NCBI RefSeq assembly: GCF_902459465.1
Contig: NC_047082.1
Coordinates: 11,344,545 to 11,408,544 of the forward strand
Direction: 5' to 3'
Length of the DNA stretch: 64,000 bases
From: Asterias rubens
Taxonomy: Eukaryota > Echinodermata > Asteroidea > Forcipulatida > Asteriidae
The position numbers and the translations under genes are program-made. Below the pieces are notes generated by a model that did not search any database, was not told the origin of the DNA, and saw nothing but the letters and a program-made list of their open reading frames with translations. Positions 58,801 to 64,000 of this stretch are shown one piece after another (the stretch's first letter is position 1; every line of letters starts with the position of its first letter).

Positions 58801-58832
58801 GCATCGCCTCCCGGCTCAGTGTCTTTGAATAA
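43876..58832 (+). CDS. Type I membrane receptor: signal peptide-SRCR-WSC-CUB-stalk-novel-Sushi-TM-tail (complete, 939 aa)
   Basis: Exons: 43876-43951, 44951-45085, 47602-47781, 49053-49173, 50443-50606, 51952-52305, 52771-53019, 53237-53698, 54437-54622, 55983-56030, 57524-57638, 58103-58832. They total 2820 nt in one frame, with GT/AG at every junction. Exon 1 encodes a signal peptide (MADDRAWWSLALMVGFRLMA). The modules in order are SRCR (about 26-130), WSC (131-225), CUB-like (226-343), Thr/Pro stalk (344-426), an unassigned domain (427-580), Sushi (581-642), a transmembrane helix (about 653-680) and a 240-residue tail. SRCR, WSC, CUB and Sushi modules bind glycans or proteins outside the cell, so a recognition or adhesion receptor, possibly in immunity, is the likely role. 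I know no named family with this order. Ligand and signalling partner are unknown. Confidence 0.88.
44340..44450. mobile_element. One-ended copy of family G element
   Basis: AAAGTTTCCGTATGGCGCCA and CAATGAGATATCCCTTTTTG match 38158-38283, but the right arm is missing. Confidence 0.75.
44523..44836. mobile_element. TTAA MITE, family B, internally shortened
   Basis: TTAA-AGCCATTGGACACTTTCGG start and AAAGTGTCCAATGGCT-TTAA end. Part of the centre is missing. It lies in intron 1 of the receptor gene. Confidence 0.85.
44951..47781 (+). CDS. SRCR module of the receptor (two exons)
   Basis: Exons 44951-45085 and 47602-47781. The first half reads VKLIGSDRGIEGKLLIEHDA then VWRTVCFDGW and DTVCKQLGFSKGA. 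The second half has APGCTEANSRLSDC and FTCSAEVDLSC. Six cysteines at these places fit a group A SRCR domain, which is normally split over two exons. The second acceptor (CAAAAG, 47596-47601) was chosen because it yields the expected QLGFSKG. Confidence 0.88.
45180..45560. mobile_element. Family A MITE
   Basis: ACACTGGACACTATTGGTAA start and GTGTCCACTGCCT-TTAA end, in intron 2 of the receptor gene. Confidence 0.8.
46082..46326. mobile_element. Family F MITE
   Basis: GGGACCAATTTCATAGAGCT start and AGCTCTATGAAATTGGGTCC end. Good terminal arms. Confidence 0.82.
46709..46777. mobile_element. Family E MITE fragment
   Basis: TTAA-AGGAACATGTTGCCTTGG and GTTGGTCTATAAAAAGCG, then stops. Confidence 0.7.
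46971..47601. repeat. About 205-bp tandem repeat ending at the SRCR exon acceptor
   Basis: Units start near 46971, 47181 and 47387, and a fourth partial start is the real exon border at 47600. Each carries AAAAGG/TTTCT-like, CACAGTCCAACAGTTTGG, TTGAAGTGAG and AGCTCCAAAGACTAGATTAT. The first unit retains an AG (TCAAAAG|GTTTCT); the next two have AT instead. Confidence 0.85.
48110..48640 (+). repeat. Duplicated SINE-derived segment
   Basis: The stretch CAGGCATCAGGGTGTGGGTT CGAATTCCTG with the following AGAAAGACAC occurs at about 48113 and again at about 48558, flanked by similar sequence. It looks like a segmental duplication of about 440 bp inside intron 3. Confidence 0.65.
49053..50606 (+). 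CDS. WSC module of the receptor (two exons)
   Basis: Exons 49053-49173 and 50443-50606. IGCHIGNPLDW, IEYCVGLCRFRNYEFAAI, GNRCLCGRES, VNCATPCGR and EACGTSDGASTEFYTI give the eight-cysteine WSC pattern, a putative carbohydrate-binding fold. The first donor is GA|GTACGT at 49173/49174, which restores the NYEFAAISG reading. Confidence 0.88.
49202..49420. mobile_element. SINE of the second family, rearranged
   Basis: GTTTTAGCACTGTATCTCAG, TATTACTCGGGTGGGATTC and an inverted TTTATCCCCGATGCATTTTT match the element at 6445. The halves face each other. Confidence 0.55.
49962..50326. mobile_element. Family A MITE
   Basis: TTAA-AGACACTGGACACGATTGG start and ACCAATAGTGTCCAGTAAA end, in the WSC-splitting intron. 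Confidence 0.8.
50818..51140 (-). mobile_element. tRNA-derived SINE
   Basis: Minus-strand head GGCCGAGCGGTTAAGAGCAA, body and AT-rich end, matching 4384-4704 closely over the whole length. Confidence 0.83.
51563..52014. repeat. Tandem repeat of about 160 bp that copies the CUB exon's 5' edge
   Basis: Three copies of the acceptor plus the first 62 nt of the exon start at 51633, 51792 and 51952 (ATAG|CATCT-TGGGTCAATCT). Only the third continues into the full exon. The first two run into CAG|GTTATTG, which could act as a donor. A 62-nt insert would shift the frame. Confidence 0.9.
51952..52305 (+). CDS. CUB-like module of the receptor (one exon)
   Basis: NGCIYSRGFPGRYSTTNQ, IHTVSLPIAKYVALKIPVFD, LYAMDRLEISQGG, FDLRFTTDASS and GNFGFVVCYES follow the CUB pattern of strands with the FDL--xDxLEI core. 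Two cysteines remain rather than the usual four. Phase 1 at both ends. Confidence 0.75.
52771..53019 (+). CDS. Thr/Pro-rich mucin-like stalk exon
   Basis: 83 residues made mostly of T, P, A and S, including three NAPT repeats (IAPTNAPTNAPTNAPTDAP). Likely O-glycosylated spacer. The repeats make length variation between alleles likely. Confidence 0.85.
53237..53698 (+). CDS. Unassigned extracellular domain of the receptor (154 aa, one exon)
   Basis: Begins GECPLHHGALVEQRLD and has LLLLNTGNPFNCTGFISGLT, YFSASLESFKVSVWSVND, NLLRSVWLPFYPGNVMGVSF and ends RAYSISAQLR. Alternating polar/hydrophobic strands suggest a beta-sandwich. Two cysteines (CPLHHG, FNCTG) could pair. N-glycosylation sequons at NCT and NDT. 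Phase 1 at both ends, so it is a movable module. I recognise no named domain. Confidence 0.75.
54098..54180 (+). mobile_element. SINE head fragment
   Basis: TTCTGATCAGCAGAGTGTGG and GTTAAAGTCCCGCTCTTGAC follow the B-box region of the common SINE. Confidence 0.55.
54437..54622 (+). CDS. Sushi/CCP module of the receptor (one exon)
   Basis: VVCPVPTVPNSKP, FVYEGQYYSLSCKSNYGPP, GRYLCQEDGTFDGELVC: four cysteines in CCP order, with the tryptophan usually near the last cysteine replaced by F. Typical length of 60 residues. Confidence 0.85.
54704..54889. mobile_element. Family F MITE, diverged
   Basis: GGCCTAATTTCATAAAACTG start and GCTTTATGAAATTGGGCC end, in the intron after the Sushi exon. Confidence 0.65.
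55395..55637. mobile_element. Family F MITE
   Basis: GGGCCCAATTTCATAGAGCT start and GCTCTATGAAATTGGCCCC end; complementary arms including GCTTAGCA. Confidence 0.85.
55983..57638 (+). CDS. Juxtamembrane and transmembrane exons of the receptor
   Basis: Exons 55983-56030 and 57524-57638. FTFTQLIICVVVLMLMCLTI continues with FVVCCTMFCC as one hydrophobic helix. A basic, cysteine-containing inner border (CCSGSRASSNAKKEH) sets type I orientation and offers palmitoylation sites. The helix is split by an intron within its first turns. Confidence 0.85.
56138..56473. mobile_element. Large foldback element with arms over 100 bp, family I
   Basis: GGGCAATTCCACGGTAACGG start and CCGTTACCGTGGAATTGCCC end. 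The arms also share TTTTGACTCATTAA, AACAGTTTATTTAGTTTCATC and CAGTTTCTTTTGTTAATGAC stretches in inverted order. It sits in the intron that splits the transmembrane-coding region. Confidence 0.9.
56720..57290. repeat. Degenerate CAACTTCAAACTATACT-rich region
   Basis: The phrase ACTTCAAACTATAC and variants recur more than ten times without a fixed period, in an A/C/T-rich, G-poor stretch of the intron before the transmembrane exon. Confidence 0.65.
58103..58832 (+). CDS. Cytoplasmic tail exon of the receptor
   Basis: About 243 residues. An acidic stretch of (D/A)xxDVPAGD-like repeats is followed by DPPAYDY, a PPxY motif for WW domains. YMPGYPLADYDDL contains YxxL-type tyrosines. Then comes a run of 15 prolines ending in LPG, a candidate profilin, EVH1 or SH3 site. 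The end is basic (GGRPTRRTGRGIASRLSVFE). Stop at 58830-58832. Confidence 0.85.
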
Positions 58833-59348
58833 CACCTTCGTTCGTTACTAAAACAATAACCAATCGACGACGTCGTAGACGCTTTCTCACACACCTGCAG
58901 GCTTCAAAATGTGCACCTTCCATGGGGTAGCCTAATTGCCTCATAATTAACCTTTGTAATCCATGCATGTTATGTTTTGTCCGTTAACTTGTTTTCAGAA
59001 ACATTGCACAATATACTTATTTCATGGTTCGAAATGAAGACGAGCAGAGTATACTGTTCGAAACATCAAGAACAAACTGGCTCTTTTCAGAGACAGCACT
59101 CCCTCAAAAGAGATTTTACATGTGGTTGTACCGTCAATTCTACTCTTATTCTTCAAATCATGCTTCAAACACCATTTTGTTTGAAATACTCTAAGAAGGT
59201 CGCATCTGAGTTTGCAGCTAAGGCTATGGCTGTAACTAAGTGTGTTGCTAAGGACGCCCTAAATCCCAACGCAATGAAACGATGATCCAGCCATAGCCAA
59301 AAGGTATAGCCGCAGCCATAGAAGCCAATGGGAGACTTTTGGGATGCT

Positions 59349-59457
59349 TGGTGGCAGCAGACTCCAGGTAAAATCCATTGTTCTCGGTAATGTGCGCAGG
59401 CTCAGAACTACGTAAAGAATGGAAATTTACCTGGTAAGTCTGCTGCATGCCACCTAG
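59349..59457. mobile_element. Small foldback element, family K
   Basis: TGGTGGCAGCAGACTCCAGG faces TACCTGGTAAGTCTGCTGCA followed by TGCCACC. The loop carries AGGCTCAGAACTACGTAAAG. Confidence 0.7.
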
Positions 59458-60349
59458 TGTTCCAAAGTCTTCAATTCAGACTTGGCCAAAAATAGATACT
59501 CAATCAAAATAATATCTGTGAATGAAACTTCAACGTTCAAAAGTATAACAAATTCTTTACTACTATCGTCAGATACACAATTTTTAATAAGTTTTTAAAT
59601 ATTATTCTGCTTGTCTTGCTTCTCATTATATTTTTGTTTGAGATTTTGTTTCATAAGGTTGTAAAGTCTTCACTAAGTCTTCAACCATCTATAATTAAAC
59701 CAAATCTTTGTGATGTTGGGTTGGTAAGTTGGAGCTCTAACATGTCAAATTGGGTCTGCACTTTGAGTCGGGGTATACTTTAAGTAACTGCCAAAGACTG
59801 GTATCCTCACCTGGTGTGTTCCAAAATATGCATAAAGCTGTGATAATTTGGGCTCAATTGGTAATCAAAGTTGCAAGAAAATAATGACAGAAAAACTACC
59901 TTCGTTGCACAGAATTTTGTGCTTTCAGATGCCTGAGAAAGGTTTCATGTTGGAAACCTTTCTCAAATTCAAGATAAAGATGTTCGGCTTATAAAGACTA
60001 CATTCTGACGCCCTGAATATCATGCTTTGCGTTTCTCTGTTTTGCTGCCCTCTTATATAACAATGTTTCCGTTCTAATTTGGCTAGTCCTATCTTTTTGT
60101 GTCAAGAGTGAACTATGGTGTCAATAATTTTGTTGGGAAATGTACAATAAGGTAGTTTAATAATTGGATATAATATAAATGTATATATTTTTATAATACA
60201 AAGAGTAAATATCAATTAATTATGTTCACTGTGAGTTTTTATTAAAATGTTTGATGCATTCTATTATTTTGTACAACCGCCTGTCAGTAGCTAATAGTAA
60301 AGGTGGTGGTATCGTGTTTGGATATAATCCAGTCGCAGCCTGTGTTCAT

Positions 60350-60742
60350 ATTTATAGACACTTGACACTTTTGGTAATTGTCAAAGACTAGTCTTCTCAC
60401 TTGGTATATCTCAACATCTGCATAAAAAAACAAACCGGTGAAAATTAAAATTGAGCTCAATCGGTCGTCGAAATTGCGAGATAGTAATGAAATAAAAAAC
60501 GTCCTTGTCACATAAAGTTGTTTGCTTTCAGATGCTTGATTTCGAGACCTCAAGTTCTAAATCTGAGGTATCGAAATCAAATTCGTGGAAAATTACTTCA
60601 TTCTCAAAAACTACGTTACTTCAGAGGGAGCCGATTCTCACAATGTTTTATACTATCAACCTCCCCCCATTACTCGTTACAAAGAAAGTTATTATGCTAA
60701 TAATTATTTTGAGTAATTACCAATAGTGTCCACTGCCTTTAA
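60350..60742. mobile_element. Family A MITE
   Basis: AGACACTTGACACTTTTGGT start and GTGTCCACTGCCT-TTAA end, followed at once by a family B scrap (60755-60840). Confidence 0.8.
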
Positions 60743-61197
60743 TGTGATCAACCACATAATATGCAAATTAATAACAAACCTGTGAAAATTTGGGCTTAAT
60801 CGGTTGTGGGAGTCGGGAGAAAAAAAGTGGAAAACCATGCACTAATGTTGAACACACAAAATCTTTAGTTTTTGTTGTAACAACCAAAATCAACTGTTGC
60901 GTTTTTTTAAAAGGTTTACAGATAAAGTTTGCTCAAGTATGACTTAATTTCACAGGTAAATATTACACCGAAAAAAAAAATGCTTTTAGTATGAACTTCA
61001 TAATCAGTGAGCTCTTTGACAAGGATGGTTTCATTGAGCCTATCCGATCTCGTATAAAACATTTAAACCACGCCACAAATTGGAGGAAACTCTCATAGGT
61101 TTTATTTTGAATAGTGTGTTTTCAGAGGGATGTCCATTTACTCTTCACGAGAGAGTGGCATGTACTTTGGTGTACTACAATGGTGTACTTTCCCTTT

Positions 61198-61512
61198 TTA
61201 AGGGAACATTAAACAAATTGTGAAGAACCCAGATTTACACAAAACTTATACGGTTTAATGATGATGATGATAGTAGAAAACATCCCTTGAAATATTTCTG
61301 TCTGAAATGACGTATTTGATTAGAAATAAATGCAACTAATATCCCGTTCGGAGTGCAAAATGTGTAATCGGTTTTTCACTAGTTCCATGTGACCCACATG
61401 GCCGATCGATCTCAAACTTTAACAGGTTTGTCAGTTTATGCATTGCGGATTATATATAGTGCTTACACTGCCAGCAACTGTTTTGTTAGCGGAAATAAAT
61501 TCTTTGATGTAC
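61198..61512. mobile_element. Family D MITE, right end missing
   Basis: TTAA-GGGAACATTAAAC start, with GATGATGATGATAGTAGAAA and CTGCCAGCAACTGTTTTGTT shared with 22224-22600. Confidence 0.6.
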
Positions 61513-61644
61513 AATGTAATCCGAAACTGTTTCCATTCTTATTACAGGAGTCGGGATAGGTGTGAACTTGCATCCATATACGGGAGGAGAACCACCTGTA
61601 TTAAGGCTGCATCAATGTGCTCATGCAACTCGTGTTTTAGTTGG

Positions 61645-62025
61645 TTAAAGGGAAGGTACACGTTTGGTAATTACTCAAAACAAATATTAACTTAAAAACT
61701 GACTTGGTAACGAGCATTGGAGAGCTGTTGATAGTATAAAACATTGTGGGAAACCACTCCCTCTGAAGTATTGTAGTTTTTGAGAAAGAGTAAATTTCTC
61801 ACTAAAATAATAAAAGACTTCTAGCTAGAAGTCTTTTATTTCTATCTGAAAGCACACAAATTCGTCCAACAAGGGTGTTTTTTTCTTTCATCATTTTCTC
61901 GCAACCTCGATGACCAATTGAGCCCAAATTTGCACAGGTTTGTTATTTTATGCTTATGATGGGATACACCAAGTGAGAACACTGGTCTTTGACAATTATT
62001 ACCAAACGTGTACAGTGCCTTTTAA
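61645..62025. mobile_element. Family A-related MITE
   Basis: TTAA-AGGGAAGGTACACGTTTGG start and CCAAACGTGTACAGTGCCTTT-TAA end, with the hairpin AAGACTTCTAGCTAGAAGTC in the centre. Confidence 0.8.
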
Positions 62026-62464
62026 TTAATAATGCACTTTGAAAACCCTGCGTTGCGCAATGGTGATGAATTGTAGGTTTGGATCATTTTAAATGAATCA
62101 CATTTTTGTTGGTGAGATTAAACAAATAATTTATTAACAAGAAGGGAAGGGAGATGTGGAGGGGAGCTTGGGATTTTTTATTCTTATTTTTTTATTTTTA
62201 TTTTTTTGGGGGGCGGGGGGGGGGATAATAGTTATTATATATATAATAGGAATATTTCAAGTTGTTTTTTAGCTTGTCATTTATTGTTCCCCTGTGGGAT
62301 ATTCGCACCATTACTGTTGTGTTTAGGGTGTCCACCAAATAAGTGGTAACATTAAAACAGAGAATAGCTTGTAAATAACATTAATATTACTTTTACTAAA
62401 GGGTAAACTGTATGGGTAACTGGTTATATACATGTACATGTAACACTTCTGTCATGTTGTTGGC

Positions 62465-62652
62465 TTCCAGGGCACTTTCAACCGCCAATTTTAGACACGG
62501 CCAAGAAAATAATTCAGTTTTTTACCAAACATATCCGTAAAATTTACACAAATTTACAAAACTTCCACCGTGAAACTTTCGGCGTTTTACCTGGCACCCT
62601 AGCTGCCAGGTAAAAGTGCCGTAATTTTTACGGATATTTTTTTACAGTGTAG
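62465..62652. mobile_element. Foldback element ending in TTTTTTACAGTGTA
   Basis: ACATATCCGTAAAATTTACA faces GTAATTTTTACGGATATTTT, and TTTTACCTGGCACCCTAGCT forms an inner hairpin with GCCAGGTAAAA. Confidence 0.65.
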
Positions 62653-63029
62653 AAAATGATTATTGAAACAACCTGACCACAGTACCAGTGGTGAATGTCA
62701 ATATTCTTTAAACACACAAGGTAACAGAAATCTAGCTGTTTTGTGTTTATTTATTTAAAGAATACAATGTTGTTGTTCTTTTCATAACAGTTATCTCTAA
62801 GCAAAATATACAGTAGTTTTTTTAAAAGATTGAATATTGTTCAAATGGAATAAAATGTTCATCTTAATTATTATTAGTCACAAAGACAGAGTTTTGAACT
62901 TCTAGACATAAAGAACAATATTATGTACATGTCGACATCATATTCTGGAATATATATGTATGAACATTTGTATTTTAACCACGATCCATTTAGAATTCAG
63001 AACTTAGTAAGTTTTACTGCACTCTAGAA

Positions 63030-63240
63030 AACCTGGGTCAAAGTTTACCCTGATCTGGGTCTCTTGAGGCCTGACCCATTTTGAGCCAATTTTATGACCT
63101 GGACTCTGTGTCAAAATAACCAAGAAATGGGTCAAAGTTATGCAGACTCCAGATAGGGTCAGACTGACCAAGACAGAGTCAGGCTGACCCACATAGGGGT
63201 CAAGTGCCCTACTCGTCATCAGGGTCAAGTCTGACCTGGG
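63030..63240. promoter_or_regulatory. Cluster of GGGTCA/TGACCC half-sites with one perfect inverted repeat
   Basis: About ten GGTCA or TGACC half-sites in 210 bp. At 63157-63169 the sequence GGTCAGACTGACC is a perfect 3-bp-spaced inverted repeat, the form bound by oestrogen-receptor-type nuclear receptors. It lies about 700 bp upstream of the signal-peptide exon at 63875. It may instead be a repeat with chance half-sites. Confidence 0.4.
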
Positions 63241-63245
63241 GGTTC

Positions 63246-63621
63246 GTTAAGTATGAAGCGTGCTGCCAACGAGCGCAATAAGCGGGAAGCGCTTATTATT
63301 ATATAGGGGGAATGTTTGTAATTTTTGTTACTTGTCATAATTAATATTTGTATCTTGAAATAAAGGTTTTCTTTTTTAAAAGGCGTAGTCGTGTATTTTC
63401 AGTGGAGTTTTCGTTGTAGAAACAAAATTTGCCAGCTCCCCGTTCGTGATACCAATTTGTCTTTCTCTTTAAAGGTCAACATTGGTTCCCACACACCGTG
63501 GCACATCACGACAGACTAGTTAACAAGTCTACCCCTGATTGTGCTTTTGTACTTTCCATCCACGCTTGAACGCGTTTGTCACAATAGAGCGGGTACACAC
63601 CGCGCCCGTTTCGTACTTAAC
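63246..63621. mobile_element. Possible foldback element with short arms
   Basis: GTTAAGTATGAAGCG at 63246 and CGTTTCGTACTTAAC at 63607 are inverted with two mismatches. No target duplication was confirmed. Confidence 0.3.
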
Positions 63622-63874
63622 ACCGTGCACTATACACAAAAATGAAAGGCAGTCGAATTGAAAGAGGAAATGCATGACGAACTCCTGGCTGTCACCACGC
63701 CCTAATGGTGTTTACTGTACCTACTGGAATATGACCCCCAAAAAACATCAGCCATTTGATACTTTCACAGCCGAACTGTAATCAGAGAGTTGAGAATTGG
63801 TTCAAGAAGGAACTCAACAAGGCCTTTGTGGATGGGGCGACCTGACTTCAGTTCATTAGTGTTGTAATTAATAC

Positions 63875-63980
63875 ATGATGAAACAGGATACTATAGCAAG
63901 TGATAAACTAACACTAGTATTACTAGTGGTGAGTCTTGGTGTTCTACTTATGTCAGACACGGTGACATCGTTAAATACAG
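63875..63980 (+). CDS. First coding exon (signal peptide) of the next gene, truncated by window edge
   Basis: ATGATG at 63875 opens MMKQDTIASDKLTLVLLVVS LGVLLMSDTVTSLNTG, a typical signal peptide. A GTAAGA donor follows at 63981. The exon ends in phase 1, as does exon 1 of the receptor gene at 43876, so a paralogue or another modular extracellular protein is plausible. Nothing more can be said without downstream sequence. Confidence 0.65.
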
Positions 63981-64000
63981 GTAAGATAACTTTCTTAAAG

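Larger units (their letters stand above)
58833..63874. other. Region between the receptor gene and the next gene
   Basis: The proximal part is probably receptor 3' UTR, end not fixed. Seven element copies or repeats are listed separately. A family A scrap lies near 59780-59950. No complete gene was recognised. Confidence 0.5.

Overview
The window looks like a piece of an echinoderm nuclear genome, most likely a sea star. It has spliced genes with GT/AG introns, several families of short TTAA-flanked inverted-repeat elements, tRNA-derived SINEs, a CR1/L2-like LINE fragment, a lineage-specific array of intronless rhodopsin-class receptors, and an SRCR/WSC/CUB/Sushi cell-surface receptor. The host group is inferred; no species is claimed. 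Exon models below were assembled by hand from splice sites, reading phase and protein similarity recalled from memory.

Layout. (1) 1-25,250, plus strand: the 3' half of a CC2D1A/CC2D1B orthologue (ESCRT-III regulator). Five internal exons lie in 564-7190 and an 18-nt terminal coding piece plus stop lies at 24268-24288. (2) 8371-21320, minus strand: an array of five tandem receptor units (four intact 317-aa GPCR genes, one truncated) inside the 17-kb last intron of CC2D1. A LINE has inserted into one spacer. (3) 29738-35076, minus strand: a complete six-exon UBE2W orthologue (N-terminal-ubiquitylating E2, 154 aa), tail-to-tail with CC2D1. (4) 38993-40413, plus strand: a 12-finger C2H2 zinc-finger protein with a single coding exon. 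(5) 43876-58832, plus strand: a complete 12-exon gene for a 939-aa type I membrane protein with signal peptide, SRCR, WSC, CUB-like, Thr/Pro-rich stalk, an unassigned domain, Sushi, a transmembrane helix, and a tail with a PPxY motif and a long proline run. All reading phases close exactly, and every extracellular module is bounded by phase-1 introns. (6) 63875-63980: the signal-peptide exon of another gene running off the right edge.

Much of the remaining sequence consists of transposable elements. At least six foldback families use TTAA or similar targets. Several copies sit within about 30 bp of exons, and the window contains two useful empty-site comparisons. The candidate for a previously undescribed system is the multi-module receptor at 43.9-58.8 kb, together with the signal-peptide exon that starts 5 kb further on. 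The second is the receptor array nested antisense in the CC2D1 intron, where each unit also carries a decayed copy of the receptor's own 5' end.
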